Source: Mycoemilia scoparia (Eukaryota > Kickxellomycota > Kickxellomycetes > Kickxellales > Kickxellaceae). From it: 50,055 bases of DNA. Where the stretch lies: the NCBI GenBank assembly GCA_027575805.1, contig JANBPU010000116.1:1-50055 (forward strand), in the 5' to 3' direction. Below the pieces are notes generated by a model. The model made no database searches, was not told where the DNA came from, and saw only the letters and a list, made by a program, of their open reading frames with translations. Shown here piece by piece: positions 34,805 through 48,276 of this stretch. Each line of letters starts with the position of its first letter. Position 1 is the first letter of the stretch. Both the position numbers and the translations under genes were made by a program.

Positions 34805-37180
34805 TGGAAGCAGCATTCACATTGAAAGAATTGGGCTTGGTTTACCAAATTTGTTGGTAAGATTTCACATTCGTCATTATTAGCAAAATTCATCAAGCCA
34901 GAATTATTCCTCCTGCCTCAAGATTTATTTATCATCCATCAGCTCTCAGATAATTCGAATCGATTCCTTTCCACAAAAACTACATATTTATATACTGACA
35001 TTAAAGATCTATAAAAATGAATACAACTAAATATGTCTCTTTTTGAATAAAAATAAGCAGGCTAAATACAAACTAGCCAAAAACCCAAAATAAAATTATC
35101 AATAAAAAGGAATTGTGTGGTTGAATTTTATACCACAGTAACCTGGCTGTTATGTTGTGGCTACTAAAAAGTGGTCAGCATCGCTGATTGCTTTTTGGCT
35201 TGTCGCTTTTAAAAAGCAGCAAGTCAAGTTATTTTCGTTGTGGTGATAAACAAAGCAAGGGAATCCACATAGAGCCTCTGAAAGCAGGCATTTGCCAAAA
35301 CCAGAATTGTTTAAAATAAACCTGAAAAGAGCGATTGCCATAACACATATTTACACAAAAATTGTCCACTCTCTAACTGGACAACAGAGTAGTCGTGAGA
35401 AGGGATTGACAGGTTGTAATATATTGAATGATATCACTTTGCAAGGATTAACCATTATGTAGCAATGTTCAAGGTGCGACAAAGATACTCTTCAACAAAA
35501 TATTGGTGCATTTACTATCTTTGTGCACTCACTCACACTCACACTCATTGCTAACACTCAGTCAGTCGGTCAGTCAGTCACACTCTTACTCTCATAATTA
35601 CAGCAGGTAATATCAGCCTATAGCTACAACTATTGCCTTGACAACAATGCATACAACTACCTGAGTATTGCTAGTTTCAGCATGCCAATCATACAAATAA
35701 ATTGCCTGCTGCTCTTGAAGGTGTGGTGATGATGGTCTTTGTGATATTGCGGAATGCCATATCACCATACAGGTACCCAATACTCAAAATTATATTATTG
35801 GATGAACCTCTGAGAGCGAACATCGTTTGGTACTTTGTAGTAATCACGCTGAAATTGCACAGATTGTAGCTTTGAATGCCATGATTCTCTATCTGCCCAC
35901 CTCTCTCACAGACTCTGATTTGTCTCTACGCCCTGCCCACCTGTTGCTCAAAGACATTCTTCTAGAATGTTTTCATATGCTATAATACATGCAGGTCTGT
36001 TTACCCCTTTATTCCCACAACCACAAGTGCGAATAATGTACTAACAAGAATTTTGGCCATTTCACCCAGGAGAGCACGGCTTATAGCGAATGGTAAAGGG
36101 GCTTGTTATAACAAAGCCGTGTGCTGTTCACATATCGCTATTAAATCGACATTGATAACAAGATTCTTTGTCCGCTTGCTACCAGAATGCTTGCCTATAT
36201 TTGCACATCATTTACTCATATGGGAGGATCTTTCTGATCTACTCACAAAAAAGAGACAATCTCGGGCGCTCCTGTAGATTAACATAGAAAGCGTGACGAT
36301 GTCAGCCTGCAAATGCATGTTGGGGCAGTATTGGTCCGACCAGACCAGTCAAAATCCTCAAGTAAAAATCAAAATGCAAGATCCACGTCTTTAAACCAGT
36401 ATAGCTTTGCAGCTATGTATACATGAGCTAAATTATACTACATACTTTATGTGAGCGCTCGTACACTCTAGCTTACAATCGCATTTGCCAAAGCCAGTAT
36501 AAATATGACCCATTAGAGAGCTTTTGATGTTAACAGCAAGTCACTGGGTCAAATAAAAGCCCACAAGCAGGCAATGTGGATAATCACTCCATTTCGCCAA
36601 AAAGCTCCTTTGGAGCAGACTTGTGACCATTTTAAGATGATGGATGGACTTGCACTTGCACCTGCAATATTAGAAGTAAAAAGGTGGACTATTATTACTG
36701 ATTATAAATAATATAGTCTAGTATATTGAATAAAAAATAACTAGATGTAAAAAATAAAGACTCGCAACCAGTGCAAAAAATAGTAAAAGGGTTAAAAGAT
36801 ATACAGAGCGAGTAAAATAAAACGAATATAATATTGAATATAGTAGTAGTAGTAATAATAATAAGGGATAATATAATGCGGTAAAAATATAATATAAATA
36901 TATAGAGGAATTGTTGCGTTGTCTTTAAGCAAAGGTAGTTGAGTTGTGGAATGATGTGGTAACAAATGTTGAAGACGGAGTAAAGTATGTGCATATGAGT
37001 GCTAATGTAAATGATGATAGAGTAGTGGTGGAGGAGTTGGCGTATAGTATAGAAAGCCTTGCACGCAAAGCGTTCCAAGCATTTGGGAGAGTATGAGGAA
37101 GGGTTCATGCTGTGGATCGGGATATGCTTGTTGAAATTGCTAGTTGGATATTTACTGGATTGAATCCCTGTCAAGAAACA

Positions 37181-39323
37181 TCACGCTCTTTCATCTTTGA
37201 CTCCAGCGATCTGTTGAGCCTGGTTACCAACACCATCACCGTTAACCATTGTCTTGTTGTCGTTTATATTACTCGAAGAGTCACCACCACCGCCATTAGC
37301 AGCTTTTGATAGCGTGTTACCAATGCTCATATCATGGGCGCCAGCCTCATTTTTGACAGTAATCGGAGACACGTTATATCCACGAGAAATGCTTTGGAGA
37401 GAAGGCAACCTGTCTGCCTCCAATAGTGATAGGGCCGTATAGGTCGTGCTTCCAGGCTGTGTAGAATAGTTGGCGGGGGTTGTTACAGAGATCTGCTGTT
37501 GGCTATTGCTATTCCACATGTAACTGTTTCCGTTATTCTCGTGTATCCGGGGCAAAGGGTTAGACTGTGCACCAACATTTTGTCCCATGAGGTACCCAGC
37601 TTCAGAACCAGCGGTTTGGTTAAGAACAGTGTTCATGCTGTGACGACGGTCAGAAACAGTGGGCTGATATACTCCAACATCCTGAGCACCTGATTTGCCA
37701 TCGGTGGAGATGCCAGATGTGCTGAGAGAGGCTGGCCTGTTATTATAGGTGGCCGTAGTGGGAGTGGTGGTTACATAAGAATAAGCATTTCCATTAGTAA
37801 AGTCCGTGCCAGCCTGCTCGTTTGGCGTGGCTAGACTCGGTCGCGATAGAGACTGACTGATGCCACTTGTATCCCCAGGATTGTGCTTTAGGACCCCATC
37901 AAAAAAAGTCTGGCCTGCATTGGGATTGGTGGCTGACTGAGATGGGTCAATCGATTCAGGCGACAGCGGGGTAGGCGTATGTGGGTGCTGAGAGCGAGTT
38001 GTGGAACTAAAACTTCCATATGGAGCGTACCTATGAGCAGTGGACCTGTTGTCGCGGATGTATGTTGGCGATCCTGCAACCGGATGGTGCTGTTGTTGCT
38101 GCTGGTCTGACCGACTTGATGCAGGATAGTTTATGCCAAGGCCAGTGGTGGGGTGAGCGCCATTCAGGCCTGGATGCTCATGTGAATAGGCATCAGTGGC
38201 AGGTCTACCGAGTCCAGGATACTGATAAGGGTCAACGCCTGGTATGGCAGCGTGAGTGGGAGACTGTGCAGGGATAGTTCCATAAAGATATGCGGTGGGA
38301 TCCTTCTGGAAAAGTGGGAACAGTGCTTCGGTGATCTTGAATTGGTCAGCCAAGATCTTTGCGCGCTCAAATGGAATCCATACACCCTTGAGATGCATTG
38401 GTCCGACTTTGACAACGCGACGGCCCTTTTCGTTCTTTAGGATACCATCTCTCTTGCCACGGGACATGCCAACAACATTAAGCAATTTTGTTCCGTTTAT
38501 CATATTGTCATCTAGCAGTAATAATGGATACACAAAGTTAATAAATAAGTATAGTTTTTGGTACCAGCAGCATATGCGTGTATGTTTAAAACTAAGGGGC
38601 GGAGTAGGATAATAGTAACGGGTAAAAAGACAGCAGCAATTGAAGATATGGTGGACGCATAGATTACCGCCTTGCAAATAAAATGTGGCGCAAAGGGCGA
38701 TATATGTGCAGATTGCATGACAGGCAGTAGCATGATTCTAAAATGCGGTTTATAAAGAGCCCCAATTGAAAGTGAAAGTGTTACTTACCATTTCGACGGG
38801 CTACACATACCCCACGGGCATCGACCTGGTAGACGATGGTTTGCTCGTCTTCCCACAGCGTAGTTGTGAGGCGAGCCCTGTTGGTGTGCATGTAGTGAAT
38901 ATTGGTAGAGGCTGTGGTGGCAGTAGCATACTGAGGGTCATACATGACCTGGTGGCCGGGATATGCCATGGGTGAGTTGTAGGAGTAAGGTGTTTGGGTT
39001 GCCCATGGGGACATGGAGCCAGCCTGGTTGATGGGGGTGGAGCCGGTATGTGGAGTCATTGGCGTTGTGGGTGTGTTCCATGCCTGATGGATTGCACCGC
39101 CAGCATTTGCATGCATAGAGTAGGCATCCATAGGGTATGACATTGGGTGAACTCCCGAAACCTGGGGATCGGCAGAAGACTCGCCCAAGCCGGTAGCAGT
39201 TTGGGTCTGTGGTTGTGCTTGCTGCTGATATGAAGGGCGGTGGCTATAGTCGTGGGCTTCAAAATTATCCATGTGTGGGGCAGAGTGGGCGACGGTGGGA
39301 TATGAAGAGTGGACTGATGACAT
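37181..39323 (-). CDS. stuA: APSES-domain transcription factor (StuA/Efg1/Phd1 type)
   Basis: Two exons, 39323-38789 and 38511-37181, split by a 277-bp intron (donor GTAAGT, acceptor GCTAG); 621 residues. The intron interrupts the DNA-binding domain, and the join is exact: GVCVARRN + [20 protein letters not shown]. The APSES domain covers about 149-247 ([56 protein letters not shown]). Flanks are Ser/Thr/Gln/Pro-rich with a QQQQQHH run. These factors bind CGCG-type sites and govern fungal morphogenesis, sporulation and hyphal growth. The protein has the single APSES domain without ankyrin repeats, as in StuA/Efg1 rather than Swi4/Mbp1. The upstream region is exceptionally long. Start ATG 39323 is the first in frame. 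Confidence 0.95.
38512..38788 (-). other. Intron inside the APSES domain
   Basis: Phase-1 intron of 277 bp, the longest I can place in this window. It falls after the GVCVARRN codons. Confidence 0.93.
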
Positions 39324-42300
39324 AGCAGCTTACAACGAGTTAAGAGTGGAAGTGAGAATGATCGTGTTGGTTTGTGATGGAGTGATCGGTGTAAATGCTA
39401 TATATGCTTGAGTGGTGCTACTGAAATCTTAGTAGCGACAAAAGCAGTTAGACTGTATAGCAACACCAGTGGTAACACTAACAGTAATAAAGCACTGATA
39501 CAAATTGATCAGGTAAAAACCGCGAGTTGTTGTGTCGAAGACAGAGATGATAGATTTGCCTATCTTTGTGTAGGAATAGCAAGAGGCAACCAAATGAAAG
39601 CGTGCTGTTTAATTGTGAGAGCTGTAACTTGGTCAGGACTGCTTGATGACTTAATGGGCCACTACCACTGCACAAGTATGCTAGATGTCAAGTTGCTAGG
39701 CAAAATGTTATGTATAGGTTATGCAGCAATGCTTCCAGCAAAGTGTATGCGAGCAAGGCTTGGGTGCACAGATTTGGATGGGAGAAAGAATGTAGAGATT
39801 GGAGTTGCTAAGCCAAAGGGGTGGCTTTACCAAGACGTCTAATATATATGTATAGATAGAGAGAGATGAGGCGGTGAAACAGCTATTTGCAAGACCTTAC
39901 AAAAAGCGATGAGAAAATAAGGTATGAATGCTAGATTTGGAGGCCGCGATGGGAGCAGGCAAGGTTATAATATATCAAGCAAAGGTCGTTAGTGGGTAAA
40001 TAAAAGAAACAGAGATGAAGGAGGAGAGAGAGCAGAAAGAGACAGCAGCTGGAGACGCGTTTATGCAGAAGTGGGAAAGAGAAATGTGCCGTGCCCTTAA
40101 GAGAATCCACAAGCAGCAGAGAAGCGCAGCGGACAGCAGGCCACAGCGCTAGCACACCAGCCGTGGCAGTGAGAACGTATTGAAGAGAGAGGGCCGGAGC
40201 AGCCCTCAGTATGGGGGAGGGTGCACAACCCTGCTCGGCCAGGGTTTGGCGGTGCCTGGCAACACCGCAAGGAAGAGAGGGAGAACGGTTCGGTTGTGAG
40301 ATGCAGAGCCGGGGAATGTAGTAAAAAGCTGGTATCAAAATAGGCAAGGTGGCAGCGGACGGGGGCGGAGCCCTACACCCAGACCCCAACTATTGTGGTA
40401 CCTTCTTTCTTTGCACCTACTCTGGGATGGCACAAAGCCTGGATGCCTGAAAAGCCTGTGTAGGTGTGACACCTTCCACTTGCCAGTCACCATGGAGCGC
40501 TCTCAGTAGTTACTGTTGCTCCCGCTGTATCTCTGCTGCCTGTGACCAAAGCCCGAGAAAAAAGACCATTGCCAGTATGCATGCTCGCACACACATGTTA
40601 CTAACCATGCCCATGGCCGCTCCCCTTATCCTTTCACCAGCCACCCACCACTGCTAAGTGTGTCAGCCTGGGCGAGATAGGCAGCGGAGAAGGAGAGGAT
40701 TTAGCGTCCTCACACACACACACGCACGCATTTTGGTATCAAATATGTGAGCACCTACCCTGGGTAACAGGCAGCACACAATTATATTTGCCTCCCTGAA
40801 GCCGTAGTGATTCTAGTCGAAGCATTCGTGTTAGCTACAACACTCAATGCGGCCAATTGGCTAATATTAACCCAGTAGGAGCCATGTGCTATTATCGCAC
40901 ATCTGGAATGAGCAAGAGTGGGCTATAGATACCAGCCAAAAATCGCAAACCAACATCTTTCACTTTAGTGTGCGTGTGTGTGTGTGCCCTCTCTCAAGCC
41001 CCCGCCAGCGACCCCGACCACAACAGCACCCTCAAAGCCCACCTTCCTCTTTGAACGCCAGCGACCCTTGTGTGAGTTAGTGTGTGCGTATGTGGGTGGA
41101 AAATAAAATAAGCTCCACCCACAACTAATGAACATGTTTTGTGCTGATAAGCTCAACAACAGCCTGGCGCTCCGCTTTTGGAAACCTTGTGCATCTAGCT
41201 CCAACAAATGACTTTGCCCAATAGCTTTCACTCAGCTGAAAGCTCAGCCAATGGCATTTTACTGATTCCTTAAGCACTGTCTTGGCAAGTTTGTTCGAAA
41301 TTCCATGCTAGCAACGACACCGGTGCTAGAAATAGCTTCCCTTTCAGCGCACCAGTGGCCCAAGGCCTATGCTTTGGCATTTTGGCCAGCACCTTCAAAA
41401 AGGGGCGAGTGATGGCAGCTAGTGGCTGTGATGGTGGTGATGGCTAATGAGATGGCCAAGGAATTCCAATTGCTACTGGACTGGCCCTTTTGGGAAAACA
41501 TTAATGGTCTATGAGCAGCCGGCACAAAAGGCAGCACCATCTGGGGCAATTGATCACTGCACTGGTAACGCGCACAGATATATGTGCGTATATGTGCGAA
41601 AGAGCCTCCCCGGCTTGTTAGCCTATGCATACATTTACAAGCGCAAACCACTAAAAACCTTGTCTTTGATGCTTGATGCTCGCTTACACAATACGCACAC
41701 ACACACATTCGAGGGCTTAGCGCCTTAATATTACAAACATAGCGACACCATGGTTGATCTTGGATGCCTGTGTGTTTGTCCTGGCAGTAACATCTCCACA
41801 ACCCCCAGCCAATGGCAGTTGGTAGCAACACATCTTCTGCGGAGAATACGTGTCATTGAGCAGCACTCTCAAGTTTGTTCCAATTGGCTTTTCTGTGGCC
41901 CTAACCTTGGGTCTGGTGATGGTGGACCTACATGAAAAAAAACTTGGAGCCAGTGACTTTGGATCCTTGGCAATTGTGGTAAAGATGTGCTCCAAGCGCT
42001 CTGCGTTGACCTCTTTTTGCTGCGATCATGGTGTGTCAAAGGAATAGCAGCACTGCTTGGGGGCATGAATTCCCACACAGGCCAAATGAAGGAAGATAAT
42101 TGAAACCCGTGCATCCATTCATGGGCAGTCACCACTGACTCAAAGCCAGGGCCATTAGAGTTACCACCACCTGAAAACACACACGCGCGCGATTGATGAT
42201 TTTGTTTGTGTTGTTTCCAGTGAAGGCAATAAATAAGAGTGTGCTGGCGTCCAGGGCTTGCAGACAACATGGGAGTCCGGGAAGGCTTTGGCCCAAGTAG

Positions 42301-42958
42301 CAGCGCCCCTGTGATGCCCGGCCAGAGGCGCTGCTAGGTCGATATTAACCGTGACAGCTGCTATCCATGGCCACCACCGTACACGGTTGCAAAAGGGGCA
42401 CTCACATATATATACACGCCGACCCTTCTCTGTTGCTATTCTGGGAACAGAGCAATTCGATTGGGCCAGGGCTTGAGAAGACATGGTGGAGGAACAATAA
42501 GGCGTTGCCGGAAAGGCTGCATCAAGGGGCATGCTGGATCGTCACGCCAGCGGCAATCGTATGTCCCGTTTTGGAATCGCAGCATTGTTCTCTTTCGTTG
42601 TGCCATAACAGGACCTAATCTGGGCTGCCCCTACTATTATTCTCTTTTTCATACTTTCCTGCTGCCCAACTACACAAACATTTGTACATTTTTGTAACTC
42701 CCCCTTCTTTCCATCTCCCACTATTTACTGTATTGGAATAATGCTTTTTAGCAAGCGTGTTTGTCCGTAAAAGTGATGTGGATCGCTGGCCGTAATTTGG
42801 AAGACTGTTATAACAGAATGACTTACAAAGTCCCTTATCTGACCTTCCATTTTCATAGAATTCGCTTTCTTTATGTTGTTGCTAACTGTGCTTGTTGGGT
42901 TCATTTGTCTAGAATAAACGTGGTTACATGAATGCCTACTTGATTCTTGGCTTCTAGC

Positions 42959-43006
42959 AATAATGATAATGATAATAATAGTAATAGTAATAATAATAAT
43001 AATAAT
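42959..43006. repeat. AT-rich trinucleotide run (AAT/GAT/AGT)
   Basis: AAT, GAT and AGT units repeat over about 48 bp in the long gap upstream of the APSES gene. Confidence 0.85.
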
Positions 43007-43560
43007 TTGGCAGATGTTGTACCTCAATAATAATTCTTTTTTTTCCACACTTCCAAATTTGGCAGTCACTCTCAAATTAGCTCCTATAGGCCCAAACAAC
43101 CTTTATTGGTTTGACCTTTTTATAAGATAATTTGTTGCATTGTTGAGCCAATCGCAAGGCCCGAAGAGTTTACAAACTCCAGCTTCTTTTCACTCACTCA
43201 TGCTCTCTCACCGCTCCCCCACAAACAAACACAAAAGCTAAAGAATGACAATGTGCAATTCCTGAAGAGGTAAGTTAAGTATCTTTAATTGCACATGGAG
43301 GTACAGGGGGAATAGATGCTAGATTTCTATCAGAGTTTTAAAGCCAGTAATATATACATACATTGAGATATCAAAGGCTGGATCCTAGGCTTTGTAGCAA
43401 TACTGAAAACATTTATATATGGCCAAAAAGTATATTTTATTCAGAACACGAATTCTTTGCAAGTTTGATCCTACCACATACACACATACAGACATTATCA
43501 TTGGCATAACATTATCAATTGCATTGTTAGACTTTGGCCAAAGTGAAAAATAAAACTCAT

Positions 43561-43700
43561 GAGGATCATTACTTTTGGAGGGCTACTGATTTTTACTAGT
43601 AGGTCGGTTTCATCATGCATATTGGCCAGCCTATATCAGCATTGCCAAATGCATTGTCATACACAGTATGAATTTAGTCCTTCAAAAAATCATCTATGAG
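43561..43700 (+). repeat. Diverged MITE copy G
   Basis: Resembles the family at the left (GGATCATTACTTTTGGAGGG, then TTTTACTAGTAGG) and right (CCTTCAAAAAATCAT), but the middle is not alignable by eye. Probably an old, decayed copy. Confidence 0.55.
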
Positions 43701-46021
43701 CCTCAAACCATGAAAAAGATCAATTAGAATAGCAGCACACCACAGTGACAGAGGCCATCTAGCAGTAGCACCATGCAGCCCAAGCTACTTTGTGGCAAAT
43801 TTGACCAACACAACATATTCTGGTTTATTTGGTCCGAAGGCCTCGAATGGGTCCAGGAGCGTTTGGACATACATTCATGGTTGGTGAAGAATACATTCTC
43901 GTATACCTATGATCACAGATTCCAAGGCTGTGCATATGCAGTTTCTATGGTTGATGTAAAAGAAGGAATGGCAAGCGGCCAGGTAGAAAGGTGGATTGTA
44001 TTTTGAATTGCACCTTCTTTAAGGTTCGGAATGCGCAAGACACAGCTGCTTAATACTGCTAATGCCTGTATGTTCATTATGCATTTGCTGGAAAAATCTC
44101 TAATTATTGGCTTTATTTCTTTGCTACTACTGCTATATCTGTGCTGCCACTGTTATCTCTGCCTCTATTGACGCCTTGACATCAGCCAAGCGAACGGAGG
44201 AAAGGGGGCTTGTATATGTACATACAGGTGTGGGAGTGGTGGTGGAAAAGTAGATTCGTTTACCACGATAGGAAAAATACACTTGCCCTTGCGGATAACC
44301 CACGTCGCCATACACGCTACTGCCATTTCGGATGAAGTCCCGAAAATGGCCAGTTCAGGCGGATGAATTTGTTGCCGCTGCTTCTATTGTGCTTTTTGTC
44401 TTATTGTGATGTGGCCATTGTCCTCTCCCTCGCCTCACCTTGTCCTTTCTGGAGAAACATGGCAGCAGCGACAGCAGGGATTGTAGTTGGCCACCACTAC
44501 ATTGGTCCTCTCGCAAATATGTAGAACCATCTATTTGCGTGTTGATGGACTGATTGTTGAATTGTAGCAAAAGATGAATGATGAATTCTTACTGGCGGCG
44601 CTTATCAATCATCTTTTGGAAGGTTTGTTTAACCAGAGACATTATGCCGATATCAGCTGGGAACTCTGGCCCGACTGTTGTTTTGATGACCACTCGTTTG
44701 CGTAGATGAAGCTTGGAGAGCAGACACGATGCCTGGACAAACAAGCTGAGCGCTGTCTATGGGGCCGCTTGACAAGCAATTGCCATTAAGAGTAGCAGCA
44801 GCAGTTGTGATAGCAATAGCTTATCCCCACTGCATAAACAACCTTCTTTCTTTCGCCCATTCTATCGCACTCACTGACTTAATAAATGATTTGCAAAACA
44901 CAAAAACATGTTCGATAAAAAAGATTTCCCAGGCAACACTAAATATCAATCCCAATTGTCATTGGCCGACTCAACCCTAAACACCGACGACTGCAGCTCC
45001 CCTATCCTTGCGGGCACTGAACACTTCAACGGCTTCAAGAAAAAACAGGCAAAGTCACACGAGCCTTGGGTTTGCTCTTGCACACACACACACACACATG
45101 TATACGTGCTGCTTTTGCAGACACTACTCACAATGGATGGTGTTCTGACTGGCTTTGCAGCAACCATGGTGGCACATGGCTGATGTGGTGGGAATTGCTT
45201 GAATGGCAGAAGTATACTTGTTTAAACACACTGCTGCATGCATATCCAAATGAACTCCTTTTTGCTTCGGTGTATAAAAATAGCCCATACCATCACGAAA
45301 TCTCCCTTTTGTCCTCAGTGATACGCAGGCATGCAGAGCTGGCGGGGCATTGCTTACCATTTGGCCCTTGGAACTAAGCCATATCGTATTCCCTGCTACG
45401 TCATTACCTGTGCTTAGCCTGATTTTTACATCCACAAAAAGAATTTTTTATTAGAAGCTACATCCAGGTGCTGACATCGCCACAAAACAAACAACAGTAT
45501 TGCTATTACTGCCAACAAGTGTCTTGTGATGGCAGAATGCCTCTGTTCTTGTAAATTGGCTTTATTTGCCCCTGCATATGGGCGCTAGACATACGCACAT
45601 TATTTGTTTGTCTACTTGTGTTGCTTTTTGTTTGCTTGTGCACACCAGGCCTTTATTTTAGGGCTTTTAAATCAATATTGCATAAAAGGCATTTTATACG
45701 AGTTCTGGCATTTTTGTTTGCATTTGTATGTACATTTGATGTGGGAAAGTGTAGGCCCCGGGTGCATAATCTTGTGTATAAGTTTCCACAAAAAAATTGG
45801 TGGGTTTTGCTTGTAGCAAGCCGTTTGGCAGGCATTGGCAACTTCATCTCTGTTGTAAAGAAAGCGGCCAGCGTGATAACTGGATACTAAGTGCTCTTTG
45901 ATGGTTGCTGGCCACCTTAGTTCTTATTGAATGGGAGACCACAGCATGCTTTTGTCGTCGGAATTTATAGATTCCAGATGTCTCGGTGTTAGCTTTGGAT
46001 AGGGAATGGATCTTTTATATT

Positions 46022-46044
46022 GCTGTTGTTGTTGTTGTTGTTGC
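46022..46044. repeat. (GTT)n microsatellite
   Basis: Six or more TTG units in an otherwise gene-free stretch. Confidence 0.85.
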
Positions 46045-46903
46045 TGATCTCTTGATATCCTAGATCCCACCCCTTAAATATACCTTATAGCAACAACAAG
46101 GCAATGCATGCAAGCGGGAGCACAGTGCCGGGTTCAGATGTTTAATATTTTTGTCCACATATTTAGCGAGTGCTTGCCTATTCGCTCTTTTCTGTGTATG
46201 TATATGTGCTCTGTTAATTTCATAGCCTTTCACACACGCACATACAGGCTGACATCTCTGCATGTGTTTATTTTTGTGGATGATTCTAGTCAGCATTAGT
46301 TTATGGTGCATGCTTTGCAAAATGGTCTGAAGTATCATGCACTGGGACCACATGTAGAATGTCGATTTAGGCATGTTACAAAAGCAAGAGAGCAAAAAAA
46401 GCAAGGCAGTTAGAAAAACCACTGTGCTTTTGTTGCAGGCTATGCTTACGTATGCTGGTCTGGAAAGGCATAGTCTCTGCTGTCGCAGGGGCTGCAGTAT
46501 CAGATTTATTCAATTGTACATGCACTGGCACACACGCACATATATAAACAACCAGCCCACTGTTAATGGCTCTTTGTGTCTAGATGTGGGATTTTTGTTT
46601 TTCTACACGTCCAAAAAGAACATTTATGCAATGATTTGTAAAACACGTTCAATTTATGGACAATCATAGAGCATGCTATAATAAATCACCAATAGCTTTT
46701 CAATTGTCAACCACTTAAATACTAAAGTGCATTGTAATCTTATATTGATTTAATTGGCATTATGATAATTTAATATCAATAGCTAGAATCATTTGTGATT
46801 CCAGTGCGTGCTTTTCGTTTTCAACTTTTGCCACTGTGAGTGAGCACATCAGGTTATTCTGGATCATTATCAAGGATGAGAGAATTCAGAACAAATCAAA
46901 GTG

Positions 46904-47028
46904 CCCATATGGGCAATAATTTTTGAAGGGTGAATTTTGGTGACCAACAATTATAGGGACAATCACAGACAAATGGATGTCCAATTTTACTAGTAAACTT
47001 TCACCCTTCAAAAATTATGATCCATATA
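46904..47028 (-). repeat. MITE copy H (inverted)
   Basis: Begins CCCATATGGGCAATAA then TTTTTGAAGGGTGAATTTTG; contains GGTGACCAACAATTATAGG and TCCAATTTTACTAGTAAACT; ends TTCACCCTTCAAAAATTATG then ATCCATATAT. Full length, little diverged. Confidence 0.92.
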
Positions 47029-48151
47029 TATATCTGAGGGTTATTGTCTTGTCATACCAGATAAGAGCGTGTTTTTATCAAAAACACCTGACATTTTTAT
47101 TATATCTCTATCAAGCTGCTATTGAAAGCAGCAACAGTAATGTAGCAAAAAGCCGGAGCTCACATATCCAGCTGCTCTGAACAATGATGATATTATATAT
47201 CAGCATGTACACATGCAGATTCGTATATCTTCATTGGTCTATTATTTCATTATTTTCCAGATTTAGGTACATGTCGGCTTTCTAATGTTCTAATAAAAGG
47301 TCCCACACAATACATTTGAAGCAGATTGGCGCAGTCGCTTGAAATTCCCCACAGAAATAAATTGCCATATCTTCCTTCCGAGTTTATCCCACTTTGGATC
47401 TGTGCAATTGTAGTAATAGCTGTGATGGCGGTGGCGGTGGATGTGGTGGTGATTGTTGTTGTACTACTTGTATCAATACACAATTGTGCTGGTTCCATTT
47501 TGGTTCTGGACCTATAAGCGCCAGTTTGGCAATATGTTTAACACCACTTTCTAATTTTGCAAAAATAGGGCAAATTTGGCACTCTTTAATATATTATTTG
47601 GTCATTGTGCTATTAATACATCTAGTTATACGTTATTAGCATATAGAAGTCTCTTGACAGGTCAAGGCTTGGCCATTTCTTTGTATTTCTTGGCAGCCTT
47701 TGTGGGGATGAAGCCTCCGCCACATGCTGGATTTTATCCTTTTGGTTCAGCACATTTCAATTTCCTCTGCTTCAATTGTATTTTGAAGCCATGGTGGTTG
47801 TGGTGGCTTGATCTTTGCAAAAGCCAGGCGACCAGTTTTGGTAGCCAGAGACAAGCTGTGTAAACCCGTTTGAAAATAATAGCGTTTGCATTTACAATCT
47901 TCTAGCGAGATGCATAATCATCCAGAATATATCAAATGGTGTTTGTACTGTGCAGCATAGATAAACTGAAGTGCATGCTGCATTAGGAATAGCTAGCTGT
48001 GGTCTTTGCCTGATTATGAATGTGATAATACATTAATGGTGTAAAGAAGCAAATGTAAGATGGATCATAGAATGCATAATGGTTGCGGAGATCATTTGTC
48101 TTGCACAGATATGGATCTATTATTTCACACCTGATCACTAGTGAAATCTTG

Positions 48152-48276
48152 CCATATGGGCAATAATTTTTGAAGGGTGAATGTTTACTAGTAAAGCTGG
48201 ACATTCATTTGTATATGATTGTCCTCATAATCGTTGACCACCAAAAGGTGCCCTTCAAAAATTATGATCCATATGG
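48152..48276 (+). repeat. MITE copy I
   Basis: Complete copy with CCATATGG at both ends. Left: GGCAATAA, TTTTTGAAGGGTGAA, then TGTTTACTAGTAAAGCTGG and ACATTCATTTG. Right: TTGACCACCAAAAGGTGCCC, TTCAAAAATTATGATCC, ATATGG. TGAATGT and ACATTCA form an internal 7-bp stem around the TTACTAGTAA palindrome. Its right CCATATGG continues into GATCATAATTT, the start of another terminal repeat. Confidence 0.92.

Larger units (their letters stand above)
33101..37180. other. Convergent, AT-rich intergenic region with MITE cluster
   Basis: About 4 kb between the 3' ends of MED13 and the APSES gene. It holds MITE copies D, E and F, a TA/TG microsatellite, a TAA/TTA hairpin (34775-34804), a CACTCA/CAGT simple-repeat patch (35525-35585) and TAG/TAA runs (36838-36865). 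The minus-strand sequence next to 37181 is the probable 3' UTR of the APSES gene. No gene with a recognisable product is present. Confidence 0.5.

Noticed and set aside
36053..36277. 74-codon plus-strand frame in the MED13-APSES gap
   Set aside because: It begins with TTG rather than ATG and has no recognisable domain.
36695..37174. 159-codon minus-strand open frame just downstream of the APSES stop
   Set aside because: Product is an Ile/Tyr/Thr/His-rich artefact of AT-rich repeats; the position fits the 3' UTR of the APSES gene.
39408..39842. 144-codon plus-strand open frame upstream of the APSES gene
   Set aside because: No recognisable domain; it lies antisense to the likely promoter or leader, and no linked exons were found.
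39931..40389. 152-codon minus-strand open frame upstream of the APSES gene
   Set aside because: Rich in Leu/Pro/Ser because the strand is pyrimidine-rich, as in a leader; no family likeness. It could be part of a long 5' UTR.
41367..42532. Several 100-155-codon minus-strand open frames in the long gap
   Set aside because: They overlap each other in different frames, are Cys/His/Ser-rich without a pattern and show no consistent splice joins.
43773..44006. 77-codon plus-strand ATG open frame (begins MQPKLLCGKFDQHN)
   Set aside because: Looks more protein-like than its neighbours, but no family is visible and no splice partner was found, so it is not supported as a gene.
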